Assembly (NCBI RefSeq): GCF_001636695.1
Contig: NZ_LGEL01000013.1
Span: forward strand, 1 to 64,000
Length of the DNA stretch: 64,000 nucleotides
Source of the DNA: Pedobacter panaciterrae
GTDB lineage: Bacteria > Bacteroidota > Bacteroidia > Sphingobacteriales > Sphingobacteriaceae
Direction: 5' to 3'
A model generated the notes under the pieces. The model searched no databases. It was given only the letters and a program-made list of their open reading frames with translations, and was not told the DNA's origin. Below are positions 35,428 through 43,315 of the stretch, one piece after another. How positions within the stretch are numbered: the stretch's first letter is position 1; the number at the start of each line of letters is the position of its first letter. The position numbers were made by a program, and so were the translations under genes.

Positions 35428-35459
35428 TAATTGATATTTTGCAGTAAATATATCAATTA
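35428..35459. promoter_or_regulatory. Dyad at the XRE-cupin gene start, candidate operator
   Basis: TAATTGATAT (35428-35437) and ATATCAATTA (35450-35459) form a perfect 10-bp inverted repeat with a 12-base spacer, beginning six bases upstream of the start codon at 35422. The position suggests autoregulation by the XRE-cupin protein. AT-rich composition lowers the weight of the match. Confidence 0.45.
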
Positions 35460-35491
35460 ATAATTCAGTTATTACTGACTTATTTTAAACG

Positions 35492-35541
35492 GAGCAGCCT
35501 CTCTTAAACTTTCGTGCTGCTCTGTTTAAGAGAGGTTGCTC
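35492..35541 (-). terminator. Hairpin after the phosphodiesterase gene
   Basis: Arms 35492-35509 and 35524-35541 pair over 18 positions with one G-T pair and a 14-base loop. On the minus strand it starts eight bases after the stop of the upstream phosphodiesterase gene and is followed by CGTTTAAAATAAG, without a strong T-run. It probably ends or attenuates the SusCD-phosphodiesterase transcript before the regulator gene. Confidence 0.6.
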
Positions 35542-35548
35542 TGAATTC

Positions 35549-36493
35549 CTATTCAAGTCCGACAGACAGATTCGCAGGTTCTTTAAACCCAACAAATGCT
35601 GCTTTTACCGGACGAGAGGTCCAGGAATATGGAACCTGCAGATTCAAGGCAAATGCAACTGTAGCTGCCACATCATACTGGTAAACAGGCTGCTGAATCT
35701 TATATCCTTTTTTTATACCATTTCCAGAATAAATAACTGGTATAGTAATCTCTTCGGCCGATTCGCCTCCATGTCCTTTATTAACACCTCCATGATCAGA
35801 AACGATCATTACCAGCGTATTATTTTTCATTCCTGCCTGTTCAATCGATTTTAATACTATTCCTACAAGACTATCTGCCTTGGCAATAGATTGTAAATAT
35901 GAAGGGCTCATATGCCCATCTTTATGGCCGGCACCATCAACATGATCCAGATGAAGAAATGCAAATGTTGGCTTTTTAGCAGTAATATAATCAGCAAATG
36001 TTGCGGCTGCCTCGGTTTCCGTTTTCGCATACTCATAGTAGTTCACCATTTCTTTCTGAAGTAAGCGTCCATAATCATCCCAGTGAAAAACAACACCCTG
36101 TTCTGCTTGTGGACGTTGCTGTCTAACGATGTCGTAGATACTCGGTGAACGTCCGGCTTTATTGACTACAACAGGTTTCATGCCTTTGCCATCCGGCTTC
36201 CAGCTGTTAGATGTAATTCCTGTGATTTCAGGACCGGCACCAAGGATCATAGCCGACCAGTTTGATGAGCTTGAGGATGGCAATACAGTTCTTGCATCGT
36301 ACTTAAAGGAACCTTCAGCTATCATTTTGTGCATTACAGGGGCATCTGCTTTCATTAGCCCACCGCTGCTTAATCCGTCAATACCAATAACAACTACATG
36401 CTCAAACAAAGGTTTACCCTTAGTTGGCTGCTGGGCTTGCAACTTCATGCAACCCAGCAAAAAAATACCGCATATACCTAAAATACGTTTCAT
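35549..36493 (-). CDS. Alkaline-phosphatase-superfamily phosphodiesterase
   Basis: 314 residues with a signal peptide (MKRILGICGIFLLGCMKLQAQ). One NPP-like domain with metal Asp in VIGIDGLS, Ser nucleophile in PSSSSSNW, LDHVDGAGHKDGH, SDHGG and GHGGE, so all catalytic positions are kept. It is a shorter paralogue, roughly half identical, of the N-terminal domain at 33022-34704. The substrate class (nucleotide pyrophosphate, phosphodiester, phosphonoacetate-like) cannot be told. Confidence 0.9.
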   Translation of the reverse strand: MKRILGICGIFLLGCMKLQAQQPTKGKPLFEHVVVIGIDGLSSGGLMKADAPVMHKMIAEGSFKYDARTVLPSSSSSNWSAMILGAGPEITGITSNSWKPDGKGMKPVVVNKAGRSPSIYDIVRQQRPQAEQGVVFHWDDYGRLLQKEMVNYYEYAKTETEAAATFADYITAKKPTFAFLHLDHVDGAGHKDGHMSPSYLQSIAKADSLVGIVLKSIEQAGMKNNTLVMIVSDHGGVNKGHGGESAEEITIPVIYSGNGIKKGYKIQQPVYQYDVAATVAFALNLQVPYSWTSRPVKAAFVGFKEPANLSVGLE

Positions 36494-36523
36494 ATCTATT
36501 TTTTTTTAATTAGTTAATTACTT

Positions 36524-38062
36524 TTAGTAGGCCACATAAAGCCCAGATACTTCGGCAGCATTCAATGCTTTATTATAAATTCTTACATCATCTACCAATC
36601 CGCTCAGTGTTTTTCTGGTATTATCACCTGAATTATACTGCCCTGTTCCATCTTCCCAGATTGTAAAAGGATAATCATTCTTTTTATCCCAAACTGGGCC
36701 CAGCAGTGTATTAAGGTCATAGCTTGTAGGTTTTGTAGCTTGTATATGTTCTTTAGCATCAATATATACATGCAAACGTTTAGCTGCCTGATCCAGTACA
36801 ACCGTAATCATATGCCATTGATCATCAGATAATGCAGCGGCTTGCGGTGTGGTTTCGTTTGCCCTCCAGTCCATCCGGTTGCTTGCTCCTGCTGCATCAC
36901 CTGCCAGCTTAATTAACCAGCCTCTGCCAGCTGAACCGGGCCCCGTATAGGTATTTCCTCCGTCAGTACACAACACAAATCCCGGGTTACCACCGCTATC
37001 CCAATCAGAATTTGAAAACAATGCCGGATCTGATCCTATCCCCTTCACTTTTGTCCAAAAACTAAAACTGAAGCTCTGATTAAGCGCTGGTCTCAATAAA
37101 TCGTGTTTAGGCAATACTGCATAAGAACCAGCAGCAAATGAAGCCACTCTTCCCCTTACCGGATCTGTAACAAATGTGATTTTGGCACTGGCTTTTTCTC
37201 CAAGCATTGCATCTAGCTTGTTTCCACTAACATCAGACAAGTCATAATCCATCGGCAGGTGTGCGATCAATGTGTTTCCGCTTCCACTTGTTGTTGTGAA
37301 ATTCCAGGAAGTTGGTTCTGCAAATCCTTCGAATGCTTTCCCATTGGCATCGGTAATGGTTCCAGGATCGGCCAGTATGTAATAACTAGTAGAGAATTGC
37401 AATGGTGTACCTAACTTAATGGTAACACGTTTTCCTTCAATCGCAACTGCCTGACTGGCAACTGAGAGCTCTGCTATCTTTTGATTACCCGGCGACTGGA
37501 ATACCGTGATATTTCCTGATCCTTTTTTTACTTCGGCAGCAAAAGTCATTTCCAGTTTAAGCAATGAACCATCAGTACTACCCGGTACAGGATTAAGAGA
37601 AGTAAGTGGAAGACCACTTTTTCCTACTGTTTTAAAGGTCCAGGAGAATCCCTCAGGAGTACCCATATAGACATTTCCCAACAGATCCGTTACAATACCT
37701 TTTTCAAGACTAACGGTATATTCTTCATCTCCCTCAAAATCTTCCGGGTTAATAATTAGCACTCGTTTATCTTCTCCTATTGTAACAGCATCAGATGCGA
37801 TCTCTATACGCTGTGTACGGGTCTTTCCGGTAATTACGACCGCACCGGTTCCCTTTTTGATAGTCTCATCAAATGTGATTACCAGGTTGCTGGTCACCGC
37901 AACGGCTTCCACTCCTGAAGTCGGATTATAACTGATAACAATTGGATTGCCGGTATCGACGGTATAATCAAACTTTTCTTTGCACGACATGAAAAAGACC
38001 AGTAAGAGCATGATCAATGTAGGTGGCGCAACAAACTTTTTTATAGTATTATTTTTTTTCAT
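36524..38062 (-). CDS. Surface lipoprotein with two Ig-like domains and a LamG domain
   Basis: 512 residues: lipoprotein signal LLLVFFMSC, two SbsA-type Ig-like domains (about 40-145 and 155-255, each with SYNPTSG/LNPVPGST starts and a WTFKT-like end), then a LamG/concanavalin-like domain (about 275-510) with AHLPMDYDLSDVSGNKLDA and a final VDDVRIYNKALNAAEV. No catalytic residues were recognised. A glycan-binding role on the cell surface is likely. Confidence 0.85.
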   Translation of the reverse strand: MKKNNTIKKFVAPPTLIMLLLVFFMSCKEKFDYTVDTGNPIVISYNPTSGVEAVAVTSNLVITFDETIKKGTGAVVITGKTRTQRIEIASDAVTIGEDKRVLIINPEDFEGDEEYTVSLEKGIVTDLLGNVYMGTPEGFSWTFKTVGKSGLPLTSLNPVPGSTDGSLLKLEMTFAAEVKKGSGNITVFQSPGNQKIAELSVASQAVAIEGKRVTIKLGTPLQFSTSYYILADPGTITDANGKAFEGFAEPTSWNFTTTSGSGNTLIAHLPMDYDLSDVSGNKLDAMLGEKASAKITFVTDPVRGRVASFAAGSYAVLPKHDLLRPALNQSFSFSFWTKVKGIGSDPALFSNSDWDSGGNPGFVLCTDGGNTYTGPGSAGRGWLIKLAGDAAGASNRMDWRANETTPQAAALSDDQWHMITVVLDQAAKRLHVYIDAKEHIQATKPTSYDLNTLLGPVWDKKNDYPFTIWEDGTGQYNSGDNTRKTLSGLVDDVRIYNKALNAAEVSGLYVAY

Positions 38063-38113
38063 ATCCCTGTTTTCTATTGGAATTGTTTCAAAGTATTTAT
38101 TTCAGTGTCAGCA

Positions 38114-38596
38114 TTACTGACGAGTCAGTGTTACGCGGAAGTTTCCTTTTCCTGTTTCCTTGGTATCTGTATTTTCCCATCCCATGTAAAATGAAAGCGT
38201 TAAAGAAGTCGATGTTATTTTTACGTCCAAATTATCAACCGGTTCAACGCCTTTCAGGGTCACTTTGGCATTGTCTTCACTTCCTGATACTCCCCAGGTA
38301 CCTGTAGCATTACCAAATACAATCGGACAATCCTGAGCCATAAATTTGGATGGGTTCCCTGCTTCATCGGTAGTAAATACCAAGCGCATCGCTCCAAATA
38401 CTTCTGCAGGTACATTTTCAGGTGTAACAATATCTCTTGGGTTTGTCCAGGTTCCATATATCCGGCCTGCAACAAGCTGTTCCGGATTAAGTTGGCCCGA
38501 ATGCAGAGGTTCCTTTTTGCAGGAACCCATTCCTAAGATGCCAATCAATGCAAACAGCATAATAAAGGCGGATTTTAATTTTAATTTCTTTGCCAT
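38114..38596 (-). CDS. Small lipoprotein of unknown function
   Basis: 160 residues with lipoprotein signal LIGILGMGSC (Cys26). The mature part is beta-rich (GRIYGTWTNPRDIVTP, ATGTWGVSG, GNFRVTLTRQ), like a lipocalin-type or DUF5004-like barrel, but I cannot assign a family with confidence. It is encoded 11 bases after the LamG-containing phosphatase-like gene. Confidence 0.7.
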   Translation of the reverse strand: MAKKLKLKSAFIMLFALIGILGMGSCKKEPLHSGQLNPEQLVAGRIYGTWTNPRDIVTPENVPAEVFGAMRLVFTTDEAGNPSKFMAQDCPIVFGNATGTWGVSGSEDNAKVTLKGVEPVDNLDVKITSTSLTLSFYMGWENTDTKETGKGNFRVTLTRQ

Positions 38597-38607
38597 ATCA
38601 TTTTGTG

Positions 38608-40245
38608 TTAGTTGTTCACTTTAAAAAGACGAAACGGAACGTTTGACTTGAGGACACTTCCTTCCAGCCCCCAGCTGCCATCTACGCGCATTCCCATATG
38701 GCCCAAAATATTTACAGATACGTCTGTAAGACCAATCGGATAGTACGGGTGACGTTCACTGGCAGAACCAATCAGCTCACCATTATTTCCTTTACCACTA
38801 TAATCTCTCACCACAGAACCTCTTAAATCATCCATTTTCAGATAAAGGTTCAGCGCAGCCCTGTTTGGGTGATTGCTACTCTCAATATTCCGGAGATACA
38901 TATACTTTCGGATGGTTTCTGCAGAAAGTACGTCAGTCCATACCCTTACCTCATTAAAAGAACCAGCCCAGTTTGGCGCCCCACCACTGTATTTCTGAGT
39001 TCCATCCTGTGCCAGGCAGAGATAATCATAAGGTGACGCCATATTGTCTCCGTCCTTGTAGGTCAGCGCAGATTCCGCTACCTTTTCACCATCCTGATAA
39101 ACCATACATACTTTAGTTTTATCAAACGTAACGGCAAGGTGGTGCCAGTTGCCGTCTTCAATCGACTTGCCTGAACCAATATCATAGCGTTCCGATTTAT
39201 TATTGGCAATGTTGATTTTCCAGCTTGATCCACTTCTGGTGAGGGTATAGCCGGGCAAGCCACCTGAATCCCAGTTTTTATCGCCCATGATTGATGGATC
39301 ACTGCTGTTTACACCAGCTTTGACCCACATTTCGATGGTAAATTTATTCATACCCTGTAGTGCTGTGCCTTTAATAGGGACACGAACATAAGTACGGTCG
39401 CCAGAAGCAGCTTTATTGATCGTTAGGATGTTATCAGCGTTTTCACGAGGAGGCAGTGATGCTCCAACCAATTCTTTCTTATCCAGCTCACTTCCTGAAA
39501 GGATAATAGGCACATTGATCTCTTCAGGGGTAGTGCTCTGAGGTATGCCGGACTCAGTTCCTCCATGTGTAGAGGCTAGAAAAATATCCCAGTCTTCATT
39601 TGCATACCCGGTTCGTGACTGAATAGCCGCCTGTAGTCCTGTCACATATTCATCGATCTTTTGAATAGCCAGTACATAGCGAGCCTGACGGAGCTGGAAT
39701 CCAACATCCTGCCCAACTTCAGCCGGACTGCTAAACTGTACGAATACCGCTCCCATATCTGCTTGTTTTAGCAGTTCAGCAGATTTTTTGTAAACGTCTT
39801 CATCAGAATTATACTGAAATTTATGATCTGCTGCCTGATTTAACAGCGTATTGATTTCGGGAGTCCGGACCACAGATGCAAGGACGATATTTGGAGCTCC
39901 AGACTTAATTCTGCTAACAACAGAGGGATACTGGCTAAACCTGTTCCCTGAAAAAGATTTGTTTACCGTTACGCCATGTTTATCTGAAGAAACACCGGTC
40001 AGCATCGTTGCCCAGCCTGAACTTGCATATGCAGGAATCCCTCCATAACCGTTCATGCTGTATGATGCGCCTGCAGTAAGCTTATCGATACCCGGTGTTG
40101 CTGCATAATCAATAGCGGTATTAATAATACCATCCACTCCGATCACAAGGATCTTTTTGCTTTTGCCCGTTTGTGCGTAAGCCAACTGACCGGCTATCAA
40201 AAAGGCCGTCAGCATTAAGCAGGAATATTTAAAAAAGCTTTTCAT
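38608..40245 (-). CDS. Catalytically degenerate alkaline-phosphatase-fold protein with LamG domain
   Basis: 545 residues with signal peptide ending QLAYAQ. Residues 28-255 align with the phosphodiesterases at 33022 and 35549, but the nucleophile position is Ala (YASSGW against SSSPNW), the D/H block LDHVDGAGHG is replaced by VQFSSPAEVGQDVG, SDHGG is STHGG and the last His is lost. A LamG domain (about 275-455) and a C-terminal 90-residue domain ending VPFRLFKV follow, possibly DUF4983. Best read as a binding or structural protein and not an active enzyme. Confidence 0.82.
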   Translation of the reverse strand: MKSFFKYSCLMLTAFLIAGQLAYAQTGKSKKILVIGVDGIINTAIDYAATPGIDKLTAGASYSMNGYGGIPAYASSGWATMLTGVSSDKHGVTVNKSFSGNRFSQYPSVVSRIKSGAPNIVLASVVRTPEINTLLNQAADHKFQYNSDEDVYKKSAELLKQADMGAVFVQFSSPAEVGQDVGFQLRQARYVLAIQKIDEYVTGLQAAIQSRTGYANEDWDIFLASTHGGTESGIPQSTTPEEINVPIILSGSELDKKELVGASLPPRENADNILTINKAASGDRTYVRVPIKGTALQGMNKFTIEMWVKAGVNSSDPSIMGDKNWDSGGLPGYTLTRSGSSWKINIANNKSERYDIGSGKSIEDGNWHHLAVTFDKTKVCMVYQDGEKVAESALTYKDGDNMASPYDYLCLAQDGTQKYSGGAPNWAGSFNEVRVWTDVLSAETIRKYMYLRNIESSNHPNRAALNLYLKMDDLRGSVVRDYSGKGNNGELIGSASERHPYYPIGLTDVSVNILGHMGMRVDGSWGLEGSVLKSNVPFRLFKVNN

Positions 40246-40251
40246 TTTTTT

Positions 40252-41103
40252 TTATTTATATAATCGAATCACATAACTACCAGGAAGACCTATCACAAAA
40301 TTGAAGTTGTAAGCTTCATAACTTATTGTATTGGCTCCTCCGGAAGAACTCACCATTTTCCAGGTGCAGAAAGTATCTGACTCCTTTACCGGAAACTTAA
40401 CACTCCATATTTCTCCATCACTCGCATCATTCACAAATGTGCCTTTAAATCCTGATGCGCGGTTTTTTGTAAAATCGATCTGATCGCCGCCAAGTGCTAC
40501 ACCATTTAAATGTCCGACAAAGCGAATCTGGTTAGGGGAATCTCCAACACGCTCTATTTCGGGTTGTTTGAGCATTCCAGAAGCCCATGATTTCACCTCG
40601 TATTCTTTAAACTCTATTACAATTGCATCTTTTAACACCTTGCTGCCCGATTGATTAGATACCTTCACATTAAAGTGATACTCCCCTGCAGGAATCTTGT
40701 TACCTTCCAGAATTTCCACTTTACCAGTATGCTGATTGATACTCAGTGCCGGGGTCATAACTGTATCTGTTTTCAGCAGCAATTCTGCCGGGGTCTCGTT
40801 GCCCACAAGTGGTTCTTTATACCTAATCACCGGTACATTCTCTTTTAAAGCACTTATATTTTTCCCATTGGTTTCCTGAATATCTAAAATTTCAAAATTC
40901 AGCGGCAGTGTTGAAGTTGAAACCTGAAAATCACCTATGTTCTGCTCTAAGCCTGAAATTGCGTATTGCTTCCTGTTTTTATAACTTATATCAGGAGCTA
41001 TGCTTCCCTCCTGCGGAATTTTAGTACAGGCATTCATTAATAGTACTCCATATACTAAGAATGTTGCCGCCAAAACCCATGATATTTTTCTGTTGCGTTT
41101 CAT
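40252..41103 (-). CDS. DUF5007-like lipoprotein
   Basis: About 283 residues from the ATG at 41103 (MKRNRKISWVLAATFLVYGV...MNAC); a start at 41127 would overlap the fasciclin gene. Lipoprotein signal, then an Ig-like/cadherin-like middle (GKVEILEGNKIPAGEYHFNVKVSN) and a beta-sandwich C-terminus. I think it belongs to a DUF5007-type family found near fasciclin and SusD genes; this is not certain. Function unknown, likely surface-exposed. Confidence 0.7.
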   Translation of the reverse strand: MKRNRKISWVLAATFLVYGVLLMNACTKIPQEGSIAPDISYKNRKQYAISGLEQNIGDFQVSTSTLPLNFEILDIQETNGKNISALKENVPVIRYKEPLVGNETPAELLLKTDTVMTPALSINQHTGKVEILEGNKIPAGEYHFNVKVSNQSGSKVLKDAIVIEFKEYEVKSWASGMLKQPEIERVGDSPNQIRFVGHLNGVALGGDQIDFTKNRASGFKGTFVNDASDGEIWSVKFPVKESDTFCTWKMVSSSGGANTISYEAYNFNFVIGLPGSYVIRLYK

Positions 41104-41113
41104 CTCCTTTGCT

Positions 41114-41749
41114 CTAATTAAATCCAAAAATATGTGTGTCAGAATTCAGCAAGTGCAACACCCCGTTCGTAGAACGTAAGTCGGCTGTTGCAACCTGAAT
41201 GGACTGATAGCGTTCAGGCTGACCCGTGGGGCTGGTGTTCAAAGAAAAGATGATGGACTTTGCTCCCATGTTTACATTACCCAGATAATCCTGCTGTACA
41301 ATGTTAAACCGTGCTCTTTTGCCGCCCAAAGTTGTTACATAACTGTATGTCGTTAACAATTTACTGCGGACTATTTCCTCATTAGGAATGATGTAATTTT
41401 TCAGGATCTGTGCGATCTTATCCATCTCTTCCTTAGGAATAGCATCCAATGTTGCAGGTTTGTTTTCCGGGTCAGTGAATAAAAGCTCAAAATAATTATG
41501 TATAGAATAATCCCTTGGTGCCAGAAATGTATTTCCTTTTGAATTAACAGCTTCTTCAAGTCCGGTCAGTCTGATGAGGGTAGTCAATGTATCAAACTCA
41601 CTCTGACTTTTCAGGTAATCCATAGTTGATACACCTAAAACTCCAGACTGGTTGCTAGGCTGATTACCTCCATCAGCAAAATATTTGTCACCGCATCCTA
41701 CAATAAAAAGGATACCAATGAATGCAATTGCTTTAATTAATTTTATCAT
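41114..41749 (-). CDS. Fasciclin-domain lipoprotein
   Basis: 211 residues with lipoprotein signal IGILFIVGC. The mature part has a fasciclin-like (FAS1) region: FDTLTTLIRLTGLEEAVNSKGNTFLAPRDYSI, IAQILKNYIIPNEEIV and a final NGVLHLLNSDTHIFGFN. FAS1 domains mediate adhesion or ligand binding. It follows the SusD gene by 20 bases in the minus-strand run. Confidence 0.82.
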   Translation of the reverse strand: MIKLIKAIAFIGILFIVGCGDKYFADGGNQPSNQSGVLGVSTMDYLKSQSEFDTLTTLIRLTGLEEAVNSKGNTFLAPRDYSIHNYFELLFTDPENKPATLDAIPKEEMDKIAQILKNYIIPNEEIVRSKLLTTYSYVTTLGGKRARFNIVQQDYLGNVNMGAKSIIFSLNTSPTGQPERYQSIQVATADLRSTNGVLHLLNSDTHIFGFN

Positions 41750-41769
41750 TTCGACTGCGTATTTTGAGG

Positions 41770-43296
41770 TTATTGATTAAACTGCCAGTAATAGGTTTGT
41801 TCCATCCTTGGGTTATTTGCGAAAGCCTCCTGGCTAACCGGAAAGAATCCGGCCCCATCCTTTTCACCTTGTGCGGTGATATATGGATTGAATTCGTGAA
41901 GGCGGCCCACACGGACCAAATCGTAAACGCGATGAAACTCTCCAATTAATTCTCTCCTCCTCTCTGCCAAAATCTCGTCGATCACAACCGGCTGATCGTC
42001 TCTTGTGAAGAGTGGAATACCAGCCCGTTCACGAACCTTGTTAAGGTTTTCAAGAGCATCGCTGATTCGGTTAAGCCTTGCGTCAGCTTCAGCCTTTAAA
42101 AGCAATACATCAGCATACCTGAAAATGGGAACAGGTGCATCCATTAAATTATAAGTTCTGTCCTTTACTTTCCTGAATTTAGCGAACATGATTGCGCGCT
42201 CACCATTTTGTAATGGATCTGGAAATACAGGACGAAGCTCACTGCTACTAACTGAAAAATCTATGCTTTGAAAAAATGCAGCAACTCTTTTGTCGGACTT
42301 GTCTCTTGCATAGTCAGGGTAAATCTCTAAAATCTTCGACTTAGGCACAGCCAGTGAGAGGTCTCCCCTTGAGGTATAAGGGTTGGTCAGATAGTAGGTC
42401 ATAATATGTCCATAGTAATCTGAATACTCACCTTTTTTGACATCATAGTACATTTCGAATATTACCTCTTCTGACTCACCTGTATCAAATAAGGTTCTAA
42501 GTCCATCCATGGTTACCAGTTTAAAAATATTGGCATCCATGATTTCTTTTATTGCATTTGAGGCACCCTGATAATCCTTAAGCCACATACATGCATGGGC
42601 CTTTAAAGCAAGGGCTGCACCTTTTGTACCTCTCGACATGGATTCTTTCCTTGATCCTTTATTCTGCCATGGAAGGTTAGGAATAGCCTGATCAACCTCA
42701 CTGATAACCATTTGCATCACAGTATTAATAGGCTCTCTGCCAATAGCTTCTACATTACGGGCTTTAAGATTTATAGGGATATCACCCCAAATTCTTGCAG
42801 CATAGAAATGCGACATTGCTCTCAGGAAACGGGCCTCAGCCAGTAATTGTAATTTTCTTTCCTGTGTAAGTCCATTGTTAATCTCAGGGATTTTCTCCAG
42901 GATAAGATTGCATTGCTCAATTGCCCTGTAAAAGAGTCTCCAGTTTGTCATTGGCTCCAACTGAGTTCGCTGAATCAAATGATTTTGGAAGCCGGCTGCC
43001 CAGTCTCCATCGTTATTCGGAGTAATCCAGTCACCTGAGCGTGCATCGCCCCAAAAATAATAGTCGCCCCAGGATCCGTTACGTGTAGTTGAAGGTGTAT
43101 CGTCTTTCGTTAGTCCAGACAATCCTCTGCGGAAAATAGCGAAAGCTGCCGCTACTGCACCTTCAGCATCACTTCCAGTCTGCCAGGCCTGATCTTCTGT
43201 GACAGTATTGATAGGAAGCTCATCCAGCCAACGCTTACAGCTTGTTCCTGTAAGCGTCAAAATGATCAGACACATGGTAATTATCTTATTTTTCAT
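41770..43296 (-). CDS. SusD/RagB-family lipoprotein (pair with the SusC at 43316)
   Basis: 508 residues. Lipoprotein signal LIILTLTGTSC, SusD features RWLDELPINTVTEDQAW at the start, AEARFLRAMSHFYAARIWGDIPINLK in the TPR part, and VPIFRYADVLLLKAEADARLN plus ERRRELIGEFHRVYDLVRVGR at the end. It is encoded 19 bases after the SusC gene and should form the lid of that transporter. Confidence 0.94.
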   Translation of the reverse strand: MKNKIITMCLIILTLTGTSCKRWLDELPINTVTEDQAWQTGSDAEGAVAAAFAIFRRGLSGLTKDDTPSTTRNGSWGDYYFWGDARSGDWITPNNDGDWAAGFQNHLIQRTQLEPMTNWRLFYRAIEQCNLILEKIPEINNGLTQERKLQLLAEARFLRAMSHFYAARIWGDIPINLKARNVEAIGREPINTVMQMVISEVDQAIPNLPWQNKGSRKESMSRGTKGAALALKAHACMWLKDYQGASNAIKEIMDANIFKLVTMDGLRTLFDTGESEEVIFEMYYDVKKGEYSDYYGHIMTYYLTNPYTSRGDLSLAVPKSKILEIYPDYARDKSDKRVAAFFQSIDFSVSSSELRPVFPDPLQNGERAIMFAKFRKVKDRTYNLMDAPVPIFRYADVLLLKAEADARLNRISDALENLNKVRERAGIPLFTRDDQPVVIDEILAERRRELIGEFHRVYDLVRVGRLHEFNPYITAQGEKDGAGFFPVSQEAFANNPRMEQTYYWQFNQ

Positions 43297-43315
43297 CTTT
43301 TTTATTTTTTATATA

